Assembly: GCF_014697355.1 (NCBI RefSeq)
Contig: NZ_JACJRQ010000017.1
Location: forward strand, 118,748 to 182,747
Direction: 5' to 3'
Length of the DNA: 64,000 bases
Source: Nostoc calcicola FACHB-3891
GTDB lineage: Bacteria > Cyanobacteriota > Cyanobacteriia > Cyanobacteriales > Nostocaceae
The stretch's first letter is position 1; every line of letters begins with the position of its first letter. Under the pieces are notes generated by a model. It was given only the letters and a program-made list of their open reading frames with translations, searched no databases and was not told the DNA's origin. A program made the position numbers and the translations under genes. Shown here piece by piece: positions 45,037 to 53,678 of this stretch.

Positions 45037-45260
45037 AATCAATACTAGATGCACCCATATCCTTGAACACTGAATATAGCCTCCGCTTTCCAGCTAATGG
45101 TTCAGTAATTTCATCATCTGATATTCCAATGCAGCGATCGCAATAATCAATTACGATTAATTACAACAATCCTAAATTGTTTGCCAACGCTCAAAATTTC
45201 TCTCAACTCTCCGCGCTTCTGCGGCTCTGCGTGATAAAATCTAATAAAACATTCACCCAG

Positions 45261-45698
45261 ATGAACGAAGACTTAAAACATAGGTTTTACATCAACACCG
45301 ATAAGTCTAAATTAGATATTAAAATAATTCATGATTTTTTACAAACTTCCTATTGGGCTGAAAACATCTCATTAGCGATTGTAGAAAAGTCAATCAAAAA
45401 TTCTTTATGTTTTGGACTTTATGAAGGCGAACAACAAGTTGGCTTTGCGAGAGTCATCACTGATTATGCGACTTCTGCGTTATTAAAAGATGTTTTTATT
45501 TTGGAGCCTTATCGAGGACAGGGTTTAGGAAAATGGTTTGTAGAATATATTGTCGAATATCCAGAACTCCAAGATGTTCAAAGGTGGATGTTAGGTACAA
45601 AAGATGCTCATGGACTTTATCGGCGTTATGGGTTTAAAAATTTGACTGAACCGGAAAGAATTATGATGCGTTTAAATCCTAATTGCGATCGCACCTAA
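45261..45698 (+). CDS. GNAT-family N-acetyltransferase
   Basis: 145 residues from ATG at 45261; 28 codons upstream are a CTCTGCGGCTCTGCGTGA repeat and not part of the gene. It has LAIVEKSIKNSLCFGLYEGEQQVGFARVITDY, the acetyl-CoA-binding V-x(4)-R-x-x-G-x-G/A stretch as VFILEPYRGQGLGKWFV, and the C-terminal GLYRRYGFKNL. The family donates acetyl from acetyl-CoA to amines. Target unknown. Two dispersed palindromes flank it. The upstream recQ gene is divergent. Confidence 0.85.
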   Translation: MNEDLKHRFYINTDKSKLDIKIIHDFLQTSYWAENISLAIVEKSIKNSLCFGLYEGEQQVGFARVITDYATSALLKDVFILEPYRGQGLGKWFVEYIVEYPELQDVQRWMLGTKDAHGLYRRYGFKNLTEPERIMMRLNPNCDRT

Positions 45699-45719
45699 CC
45701 GCCAACAGCAAATCAGTGT

Positions 45720-45747
45720 GTAGGCGTAGCCCGTCGTAGACATCGCC
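45720..45747. repeat. GTAGGCGTAGCCCGTCGTAG-type dispersed repeat
   Basis: Related copies are at 59861-59889 (within the start of a hypothetical gene) and, more divergent, at 57843-57870. Confidence 0.7.
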
Positions 45748-45828
45748 AACCCACATTGACACTTAGATTACAATCTAGGTATAGTTTCTCTGACTGGAGT
45801 TGTTCATCGGGTGATTCAATCCGATCCA

Positions 45829-48285
45829 ATGACCAAGCAAATCAGACAAGTATTACTGACTGCCCTCAAGGTGGTTGTCTTATGCCTGACACTGTTCCTA
45901 CTATGGACAGGCAACAGTTGGGCGCAAATCACTACTGACAGCAAAATTGCTCCCCTGATTGAGAAGCTGATAGATAACGATGCCCACATCCGTAGCATTG
46001 CCGCAGACGCATTAGTTAACATCGGTTCGGCAGCAGTGCCATCTCTGATTGAAGCTTTGAAAAATCAGGATACTAATCTTCGCTGGCACGCCGCTTCGGT
46101 TTTAGGAGATTTAGGTGCAGAAGCAGCACCAGCTGTTTCGGCTTTAAGTGCGGCATTGCAAGATGAGGATGCACAAGTCCGTCTCTATGCCACCTTAGCT
46201 TTAGGAAATATTGGTACAGCAGCAAAGGCAGCAGTTCCATCCTTGATGGCAGCATTACAAGACAAGGAACAATACGTTCGGATTTATGTTCCTTCTGCAC
46301 TCAGGAAAATTGGTGTCGAAGCAAAAGTAGCTGTCCCAGTACTAACTGCTGCCTTAAAAGATAATAACCCCACAGTACGTTACAATGCCGCCTACGCTCT
46401 GGGTGCAATGGGTACAGAAGCAGTATCCGCTGTCCCGAATTTAATTGCCCTGTTGAATGATAATCTATCTTACGTGCGTCTAGGTGCTATCAAAGGTTTG
46501 GGAGGAATCGCAGCAGGCTTTCAGGACAAAGCAAACGCTTTACCTACTTCCAAGTTGCAGAAAGTCATCTTAGACTTTGACCAGGTATTGACAACCATCC
46601 AAGAATACAAAGATAAATTCACAGAGACGGACATTAGGTTGATACGTCGCCCTCTGAATGCCCTAAAAGCAGAAAAAGAAACTCGCCTCTTTGATAGAGT
46701 TTTAGAATGGCTATTTGGACATAAATTACTCTTAGGAATTGCCGCCTACGTTATCTTATTGCCTGCTGTGTGGTTAATTCTCTTGCGGGTAGCCCCTTTA
46801 TGGTTGTTAAAAATTAACAACGCCCTCAAACCCTACACAGACTTTTCTCTCCCATTTATCAGTGTCAATGTACCTCTGCGATATGTGCTATTTGTTGGCT
46901 GGTTTCATTACCATCCCAGAGTATTAGATGCTTGGGTAAGTAAATACATCAAAGCAGCCCGCGAACAATTTCCTAAAAAGGATACAGTTAGCAGTCGCGC
47001 CTGTTACATTCCCATTCCTGTTGTTTTGGATGGTACAACAGTTCCTCAACTTATGAGTGAGAATTTGCGTTCAACTTTCGATAAACAACGTAGCTGCCTT
47101 GTAATCAACGGTGAAGGGGGTGTAGGTAAAACGAGTTTAGCGTGTCAAATTGCTGGGTGGGCAATGGCAGAAGTCCAAGATCAACGACTCTGCAAACATC
47201 TAATGCTACCAGTGCTGTTGGAAGAGGAATTTCGGGTAACGGAAGGGAAGTCACCGCTTTTAGAAGCCATCAGAGGACAGTTGCAAGCTTTAATTGATGA
47301 ACCAGAGCCAATTTGTCAAGAGTTACTGTTACGTTTGTTAAGAAAGAAACGCATTTTAGTAATTGTAGACCGTTTCTCAGAAATGAATGCCACTACACGA
47401 GAAGCAATTGAACCGGAGTCACCAGAGTTTCCGGTGAATGCGTTGGTGATGACTTCCCGAATTGAGGAAAAGCTGGGGCGGGTTAATAAGACGATAATTA
47501 AACCTTTGCGGATTGAGGCTAATAAACTATCGTCCTTTATGGAAGCTTATCTGATGCAGCGAGGTAAACGCGATCGCTTTACCGATCAAGAATTTTTTGA
47601 CGCTTGTAACCGCCTTTCTCTCATGGTCGGTCAAAATAATATCACTGTTTTGCTGGCTAAACTTTATGCTGAACAGTTAATCGCAAGTAAAGACGTTGCA
47701 TCTAATATTTCTGCCTTGCCAGAGAATATTCCGAATTTGATGCTGGGTTATATCAATGAACTCAATCGTGATGTTACAGACGAGCAATTTGACGATCGCA
47801 CCGTTCATCAAAATGCCAAAGCGATCGCTTGGGAATGCTTGCAGCAAAGCTATCAACCAGGAACCGCCAAGCGTGCAGATGCTATTGTTGCATTAGCAGA
47901 TTTGGGTATTGACGATCCCGAAACCCATCTCGATTATCTGGAAAAACGCCTACACCTGATTCAAACTATCGGTTCTGCTAAAGATAGAATTCGTTTCTGT
48001 CTTGACCCTTTAGCTGAGTATCTTGCAGGTTGGTATTTAATCGAATTGTATGGCAATAACGATGGCAAATGGCGATCGCATTTTTTCAAAAAGGCAGATG
48101 ATTTAGTCAAAACAGGCAGACAAGATGCCATCAAAGGCTTGTTATTGGCAGTGCGAGATTGCTATTTATCTGAGGTTCAAGGTAGTAAAGAAACGGACTT
48201 TGTACCCCAGAAGTTGGGTAAACTGGCTGGATTTACACCTCCAGTTAATACACTAGCTAATAGTGTGCAAACAGTAATACCATAA
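45829..48285 (+). CDS. HEAT-repeat/transmembrane/NACHT NTPase protein
   Basis: 818 residues from ATG at 45829; GTG at 45811 is possible. An N-terminal hydrophobic segment (VVLCLTLFLLWTGNSWAQ) looks like a signal or signal anchor. Residues ~45-245 are HEAT/PBS-type repeats (LKNQDTNLRWHAASVLGDLG, LQDEDAQVRLYATLALGNIG). A membrane helix lies near residues 300-325 (LLLGIAAYVILLPAVWLILL). A NACHT/STAND NTPase follows with Walker A INGEGGVGKTSLACQ near 425 and Walker B RILVIVDRFSEM near 512. If the first segment is cleaved, the HEAT part faces the periplasm and the NTPase the cytoplasm, an outside-in sensor arrangement. This is inferred; no effector is recognised. Confidence 0.85.
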   Translation: MTKQIRQVLLTALKVVVLCLTLFLLWTGNSWAQITTDSKIAPLIEKLIDNDAHIRSIAADALVNIGSAAVPSLIEALKNQDTNLRWHAASVLGDLGAEAAPAVSALSAALQDEDAQVRLYATLALGNIGTAAKAAVPSLMAALQDKEQYVRIYVPSALRKIGVEAKVAVPVLTAALKDNNPTVRYNAAYALGAMGTEAVSAVPNLIALLNDNLSYVRLGAIKGLGGIAAGFQDKANALPTSKLQKVILDFDQVLTTIQEYKDKFTETDIRLIRRPLNALKAEKETRLFDRVLEWLFGHKLLLGIAAYVILLPAVWLILLRVAPLWLLKINNALKPYTDFSLPFISVNVPLRYVLFVGWFHYHPRVLDAWVSKYIKAAREQFPKKDTVSSRACYIPIPVVLDGTTVPQLMSENLRSTFDKQRSCLVINGEGGVGKTSLACQIAGWAMAEVQDQRLCKHLMLPVLLEEEFRVTEGKSPLLEAIRGQLQALIDEPEPICQELLLRLLRKKRILVIVDRFSEMNATTREAIEPESPEFPVNALVMTSRIEEKLGRVNKTIIKPLRIEANKLSSFMEAYLMQRGKRDRFTDQEFFDACNRLSLMVGQNNITVLLAKLYAEQLIASKDVASNISALPENIPNLMLGYINELNRDVTDEQFDDRTVHQNAKAIAWECLQQSYQPGTAKRADAIVALADLGIDDPETHLDYLEKRLHLIQTIGSAKDRIRFCLDPLAEYLAGWYLIELYGNNDGKWRSHFFKKADDLVKTGRQDAIKGLLLAVRDCYLSEVQGSKETDFVPQKLGKLAGFTPPVNTLANSVQTVIP

Positions 48286-48574
48286 ATATAGAATTTAGCT
48301 CTGTACAAATTTAGGATATTGTCAATTAAGGAGCCAGAGATTGGGTATTAATGTTTTGCCATCTGTTTGGCGTGTAGGATGCAACGATTGTGGCAATCAT
48401 AACTAATTATGCGGACATGATATCATTCCCAAGTGTATATTTTATTTTCTGCAATTCTCTAATGTAAAGAATAGTTACTAGTTAAGTTGACTATGTACTC
48501 GATAGTGATAACTTCTTGAGCTTGATATATAAATCAGATTTGATTTATCAAAAAACGACCTACTCTTAAAACTG
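48286..48574. other. 289-bp intergenic region
   Basis: A+T-rich, without recognisable gene, repeat or strong hairpin. It probably holds the promoter of the binding-protein gene. Confidence 0.4.
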
Positions 48575-49480
48575 ATGTATAAAAAAATTGCTATTCCGAT
48601 TTTAAGTCTCATGTTTGCAATGCTCATGCCTAATGTGGCAGCTGCTGAGACTGTGATGCAAAAAGTAGCCAGAACAGGGGTATTAACAGCTGGTACTAGT
48701 AGAGATGCGCTGCCTTTTGCCTATGTGGATAGTCAAGGAAAGTTAAATGGCTATTCTGTAGATATGTTGACTCTGATTAAAGAGCAATTAGAAAAAGATC
48801 TAGGAAAAAAAATTAAACTACAATTAGTTGGTCTTAGCCCCTCTGAACGGATTCCTAAAATAGTTAATCAACAAGTTGATATTGTGTGTGATGCTAGTAG
48901 TTTTACATGGCAACGAGATAAAAAAGTAGATTTTTCTGTTAGCTACGGTGTGACTGGAACCCAATTATTAGTTAAGAAAGGAAGTAATCTAGGTTCTGCT
49001 GAATCCCTTATTGATAAGCAAATTGGCGTGCTGGCAGGAACCACAAATGAGCAGGCGATCGCTCGCGTACAACCCCAAGCAAAGCTGGTGTATTTTAAAA
49101 CTAGAGCAGAAGGATACACAGCTTTGCAAAAAGGTACTATTGATGGTTTTTCATCCGATAGCATTATTTTAGAGGGATGGCTACAACAGCAAAAAAATTC
49201 AGATGCTTTTGCGATCGTACCTCCTCGCCCCTATTCACAAGAAGGTATCGCTTGCATGGTGCCAGAAAATAACTCGAAATTATTGGATACAGTCAACTAT
49301 TCTCTAGTCAAGTTTATGCAAGGATTCGTCAATGGTAATCAGCGATATGTCGCTATTTTTGACCGTTGGTTTGGATCTGAAGGCGCTGTAACGCTGAATC
49401 GTGATTTACGTGATTTGGTAGTGGAAACTATGCAATTAGTTATAGAATTTCGTGAGGAAATTCCCAAAAATGACCTGTAA
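48575..49480 (+). CDS. Family-3 extracellular solute-binding protein (amino acid ABC transporter)
   Basis: 301 residues. A typical Sec signal peptide precedes AAAETV at the probable cleavage site (IAIPILSLMFAMLMPNVAAA). The mature part has GVLTAGTSRDALPFAYVDSQGKLNGYSVDMLTLIKEQLEKDLG, the family-3 signature, then two lobes joined by hinges. It should bind a polar or charged amino acid in the periplasm and pass it to an ABC permease. No permease or ATPase gene is adjacent, so it is an orphan binding protein. Start ATG at 48575; a purine-poor leader suggests no strong ribosome binding site. Confidence 0.9.
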   Translation: MYKKIAIPILSLMFAMLMPNVAAAETVMQKVARTGVLTAGTSRDALPFAYVDSQGKLNGYSVDMLTLIKEQLEKDLGKKIKLQLVGLSPSERIPKIVNQQVDIVCDASSFTWQRDKKVDFSVSYGVTGTQLLVKKGSNLGSAESLIDKQIGVLAGTTNEQAIARVQPQAKLVYFKTRAEGYTALQKGTIDGFSSDSIILEGWLQQQKNSDAFAIVPPRPYSQEGIACMVPENNSKLLDTVNYSLVKFMQGFVNGNQRYVAIFDRWFGSEGAVTLNRDLRDLVVETMQLVIEFREEIPKNDL

Positions 49481-49604
49481 AATAATGGTTTTTCCCCACA
49501 AAATCATCTACCTAACTATTTCTTAGTTGTCGCACAATAAAACAAACTGTCAACAATTCAAGGCGCGTTAGCCTACGGCGTAACGCACTCTAGATCTACT
49601 GATT

Positions 49605-50267
49605 TTAGGAATGGAAAGGACAACCACCACTGGTTAATTTTTGCAGAAAAGCATTGTTATCAAAATAATGCTCTAAAGACTCAATCTTCAAATCATCAGT
49701 CACACGAGCAATACTAACTCCTACTACTTCTATTGTTTCTCCAGTAGGTGCATAGTTTTTATAGGAACCATTAAATGTTCCCCAATGTCGCCACTTAAAG
49801 GTAACATTAGGTGGTCCGGAAAGCACTTCTGTTAATTCCCAAAGAAAGCCATTAGGAAAGGCTGTATGAAAAAGTTCAGTTGAAGATTCAAAGGTTTCAG
49901 ATTTGGAGCTATACTGCTCGCTTTCACCCAGAAATAAGTTATAAGTACCTTGTTCTACAACATCTTGAACATTATATTGTTCTTTGCCGTTGCTACTCAT
50001 TTTAAACTTATCAGTAACAATGGAAAGCCACTGTTGGGGATTAGATTTATGAGAAGCTTCCATCTCAAAAGTGCGGACTAAATTTTGAGCGATCGCTTCT
50101 AAAGAACCTTCGGCATGGTGAAATTTCCTCTCTCGATCGAGAACTTCATTTGTGCCTGAATAATCTGGACGTTTTCCTTCTCGCCACTGTACTTCTTCAT
50201 CATGAGCAATGACTATATCTCTATCTTGTACCCACAGTGGCAATTCTGTAGTTTTTTCACTAACCAT
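49605..50267 (-). CDS. SnoaL-like protein
   Basis: 220 residues. It has the alpha+beta barrel pattern of SnoaL/NTF2-like polyketide cyclases: HHAEGSLEAIAQNLVRTFEMEASHKSNPQQWLSIVTDKF, later FKWRHWGTFNGSYKNYAPTGETIEVVGVSIARV, and a final DLKIESLEHYFDNNAFLQKL. The C-terminus ends GGCPFHS, with a Cys-Pro motif whose role is unknown. Some members act as cyclases or scaffolds; the substrate here is unknown. The start codon ATG at 50267 is unambiguous. No operon partner; the binding-protein gene is convergent. Confidence 0.7.
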   Translation of the reverse strand: MVSEKTTELPLWVQDRDIVIAHDEEVQWREGKRPDYSGTNEVLDRERKFHHAEGSLEAIAQNLVRTFEMEASHKSNPQQWLSIVTDKFKMSSNGKEQYNVQDVVEQGTYNLFLGESEQYSSKSETFESSTELFHTAFPNGFLWELTEVLSGPPNVTFKWRHWGTFNGSYKNYAPTGETIEVVGVSIARVTDDLKIESLEHYFDNNAFLQKLTSGGCPFHS

Positions 50268-50715
50268 ACTACAACTTGATTGATAATAGATATCCTTTTT
50301 CAGAATAAGATTTTCTGGATATTAGGTAAATCACAAAATATACAAAGTAAAAAATATTAATAATTAACTTCTATTAATTCTGTATGAAGATGCACATAAC
50401 AAGACCCCCCTGTATTCCCCCCAAAGCATCAGCTACGGTGTATACACAAGTTAGTAAGGGCACGGCAGTGCCGTGCCCCTACGAGAAATCTATCTGTATC
50501 AAGGTTTTCGTGAAATGGTATTACGCATTGACAGGAAATACCAAACATGGGTGATTTAAAAACCACATCTTTCTTAGGGAACACTGCTGTGCCCTTTATT
50601 GAGGACTTATAGCAATTTTCATTTGAATGAAAATCGCTATAAATCAAATAGGGTAGCACAGATGTGCTACCCTACTTATGCTTTCAACTAACTGCAAATC
50701 AAAACAAAAGTGTTT
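50268..50715. other. 448-bp intergenic region with two palindrome copies
   Basis: A GTAAGGGCACGGCAGTGCC palindrome is at 50454-50482 and an AGGGTAGCACAGATGTGCTACCCT palindrome at 50650-50673. They may work as terminators but lack T-tracts. No gene. Confidence 0.55.
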
Positions 50716-52320
50716 TTACACTTTCTGTGCAGATACTCCTTGTGGTTTTTCTTGAGTTTGCAATGCTGCATACAACCTATTTAGGGCATTTACATAAGCT
50801 TGCGCTGATGCCACGATGATGTCTGTGTTCGCCGCATGACCAGAAAATACTCTAGATTCATAACGCAAACGAATTGTCACTTCGCCTATAGCATCAATAC
50901 CTGCTGTGACTGATTGCACAGAAAACTCGATCAATTCGTTGGGCACATTCACCACACGATTGATTGCTTTGTAAACTGCATCCACTGGCCCAGTACCGAT
51001 CGCTGCATCGGTTAATTCTTCACCTTCTGGGGTACGTAAAGTGACTGTAGCTGTGGGTTTGGCGTTGCTACCACAGGAAACCTGCACCAATTCTACCCGG
51101 AACAAATCCGGCGCTTGCTGGATTTCATCGTTGACGATCGCTTCTAAATCGCGATCGGATATTTCTTTCTTTTTATCTGCAACTTCTTTGAATCTAACGA
51201 ATGCTTTATTTAATTCGCTATCCGACAATTCAAAGCCCAATTCTTTTAACCGGGTACGAAAAGCATTTCTCCCTGAATGTTTGCCCAAAACTATTTGATT
51301 GTCTGTCAAGCCAATCAATTGGGCATCCATAATTTCGTAGGTGAGTTTATTTTTTAATACCCCATCTTGGTGAATGCCAGATTCATGGGCAAAGGCATTT
51401 GCCCCAACGATCGCTTTGTTTGGTTGGACTAGCATTCCTGTCAAATTAGAAACTAAGCGTGAAGTTCTGTAAATTTCACGGGTGTCAATATTTGTCAGGG
51501 CTTCTTGAGATTCCTCTGGTCTGCCAACATAGGGATTAAAATATTGTCGTCGCACATGCAACGCCATCACTAATTCTTCTAGTGATGCATTTCCAGCGCG
51601 TTCGCCAATGCCATTAATGGTACATTCTAGTTGGCGTGCGCCATTTTTGACGGCTTCTAAAAAGTTAGCAACTGCCAAGCCTAAATCATTATGACCGTGA
51701 ACGGAAATAATCGCTTGGTCGATGTTGGGGACATTTTCTTTAATGCCTTTAATAATTGCCCCAAATTCGCTAGGTGTGGTGTAACCAACTGTATCGGGAA
51801 TGTTAACTGTTGTTGCACCAGCGGCGATGGCAGCTTCTAAGACTTGATACAGAAATTCTGGATCGGAACGCGCTGCATCCATCGGTGAAAATTCCACATC
51901 TGCCATGAATGATTTAGCATAAGCTACCATTTCTTGGGCGATCGCTAATACTTCTGCCCGTGACTTCCGCAACTGATATTCTAAATGAATATCTGAAGTC
52001 GAAATAAATGTGTGAATTCTCCCATGAACTGCTGGTTTTAATGCTTCAGCAGCAGCTTCAATATCTCCTTTAATCGCCCTTGCCAAACTACAAATTACAG
52101 GGCCATTTTCTGTCCCCACAATTTGGGCAATCTTGCTAACTGCTTCAAAATCTCCGGGACTGGCAAAGGCAAACCCTGCTTCAATGATATCGACACCCAG
52201 TCGTGCCAATTGCTTGGCAATTACTAACTTTTCGTCTATGTTCAGGGTTGCTCCTGGACACTGCTCTCCATCTCGCAGTGTCGTATCAAAAATCAATATT
52301 TTATCGGTTTTAGTTGTCAT
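50716..52320 (-). CDS. leuA: 2-isopropylmalate synthase
   Basis: 534 residues, the bacterial LeuA length. The N-terminal TIM barrel has FDTTLRDGEQCPGATLN, HTFISTSDIHLEYQL and HGHNDLGLAVANFLEAVKNGARQLECTINGIGERAGNASLEELVM, binding the metal and acetyl-CoA. The C-terminal ~130 residues form the LeuA allosteric domain (PTATVTLRTPEGEE ... GPVDAVYKAINRVV). It condenses acetyl-CoA and 2-oxoisovalerate, the first committed step of leucine synthesis, and is inhibited by leucine. No leader peptide or riboswitch is apparent in the short region upstream. Confidence 0.97.
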   Translation of the reverse strand: MTTKTDKILIFDTTLRDGEQCPGATLNIDEKLVIAKQLARLGVDIIEAGFAFASPGDFEAVSKIAQIVGTENGPVICSLARAIKGDIEAAAEALKPAVHGRIHTFISTSDIHLEYQLRKSRAEVLAIAQEMVAYAKSFMADVEFSPMDAARSDPEFLYQVLEAAIAAGATTVNIPDTVGYTTPSEFGAIIKGIKENVPNIDQAIISVHGHNDLGLAVANFLEAVKNGARQLECTINGIGERAGNASLEELVMALHVRRQYFNPYVGRPEESQEALTNIDTREIYRTSRLVSNLTGMLVQPNKAIVGANAFAHESGIHQDGVLKNKLTYEIMDAQLIGLTDNQIVLGKHSGRNAFRTRLKELGFELSDSELNKAFVRFKEVADKKKEISDRDLEAIVNDEIQQAPDLFRVELVQVSCGSNAKPTATVTLRTPEGEELTDAAIGTGPVDAVYKAINRVVNVPNELIEFSVQSVTAGIDAIGEVTIRLRYESRVFSGHAANTDIIVASAQAYVNALNRLYAALQTQEKPQGVSAQKV

Positions 52321-52415
52321 TTGCGCTTTGTTGTTTAGTTTTTACTTTTGGCTCAAAATATCTTCAAACTTAGTTTTTCTTTTACTTTTACCTTTGTAAA
52401 TAATTGTTAATTCTA

Positions 52416-52937
52416 CTAAGCATCAGTTTTTTCTATTTGATCTCTGATATCATTTAAATCTATATATCTATCCGTAGCATTTCGTAGTTCTCTCGCAATC
52501 ATTCCTTCTGTTGATACTACTGTAATATGTGTATTTTTGGAACGTAATAGTTCGATTGCTCGTTCAAAATCTCCATCACCACTAAATAATACCACTCGGT
52601 CATACTGGTCTACCGTATTAAACATATCTACAACAATTTCAATATCTAAATTTGCTTTTTGGGAGTAGCGACCAGAAGTATCGTCATAGTATTCTTTGAG
52701 AATTTTAGTTCGGACTGTATATCCCAGACTAATTAGAGCATCTCTAAAACCTCGTTGATCTTGTGGGTCTTTTAAGCCAGTGTACCAGAATGCATTGATT
52801 AATGTTGTTTCTGACTGCTCATGTTTGAAGTATTCTAAGACTCGCCGCGGGTCAAAAAACCACCCATTTTTTTGTTGAGCATAGAACATATTGTTTCCGT
52901 CTACAAAAATAGACAGACGATTCATTGGAGAACCCAT
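52416..52937 (-). CDS. NYN-domain protein (LabA/DUF88-like)
   Basis: 173 residues from ATG at 52937; the ATG at 52925 is an alternative. It opens with LSIFVDGNNMFYAQQKNGWFFDPRRVLEYF, the first acid motif of the NYN/PIN-like fold, and has DIEIVVDMFNTVDQYDRVVLFSGDGDFERAIELLRS, the second acidic cluster and the characteristic SGDGDF. It is likely a metal-dependent ribonuclease. In Synechococcus, LabA of this family affects circadian output of KaiC-dependent genes. Whether this member has that role is not shown. Upstream is a 741-bp gap, so it is the first gene of its unit. Confidence 0.85.
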   Translation of the reverse strand: MGSPMNRLSIFVDGNNMFYAQQKNGWFFDPRRVLEYFKHEQSETTLINAFWYTGLKDPQDQRGFRDALISLGYTVRTKILKEYYDDTSGRYSQKANLDIEIVVDMFNTVDQYDRVVLFSGDGDFERAIELLRSKNTHITVVSTEGMIARELRNATDRYIDLNDIRDQIEKTDA

Positions 52938-53678
52938 ACAAATTTACACCTAATAATATAAATGAATTTAGATGGAACAATAGATTATAGCAATTTTCAA
53001 ATGCCTTGTTTGCTAATATCTATAAAGTAGCTCTTCATCTATAGCTCTGATGTTACCTCTTTCAAGGCATAAAAACGGCTGCAACATTAGAGTCGAGATC
53101 CTGGGTGCTAAGCCTTATTCACCTCCGCTACTGCAACAGCCACCCTGTAATCAAAATCTACCAATAAAATTGACCCAGTAACAGCATTCATAGCTGTATA
53201 ACACTAAAGTTTACTCCTAAAGAGGTATCGCATAAGCTCAAGGGAGAATATAAGTTAACGCCCATCTATAGGTAAAGCTTTCAGTATCAGGACGCACTTT
53301 GTGGGGAATACCAATAGTTGCGCCAAAGACAGAAGACGGACTTGGAACAGTTTCGGGTATTGCACCCAGTTAAGAGCATACCTGTTGGTTAGGTTGCAAT
53401 AAAATCTCCCAGTAAACAAGTGTACAGGTAGAGTATATTAGCTCTAATCTGTGGGACAATCACTAGTTGTAACTCACTCAACAGACAAGAAATAACTTAG
53501 GTAGTGCCTGAGAAAGAATCTCTTGGGGGCTGATTTTGTTAATGCAAGTTTGTTGATAAATAGAAGATACTTTACAAATGTATAAGATTAGCATTTTAAG
53601 TCTTATTTCAATGTGCTTGTAGTAAAAGGTGGTCTGAATAAATAAAAATGTTGGACTTAAATCAATCATTAACACCAT
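52938..53678. other. 741-bp intergenic region with degraded coding traces
   Basis: On the minus strand, between 53236 and 53449, frames broken by one stop read like protein (LGAIPETVPSPSSVFGATIG ... DTESFTYRWALTY). A second patch at 53121-53200 reads NAVTGSILLVDFDYRVAVAV. They are likely remnants of lost genes, but no family is certain. The rest is A+T-rich upstream sequence of the kinase. Confidence 0.4.

Noticed and set aside
45177..45260. N-terminal extension of the GNAT gene
   Set aside because: The sequence is a copy of the CTCTGCGGCTCTGCGTGA repeat family.
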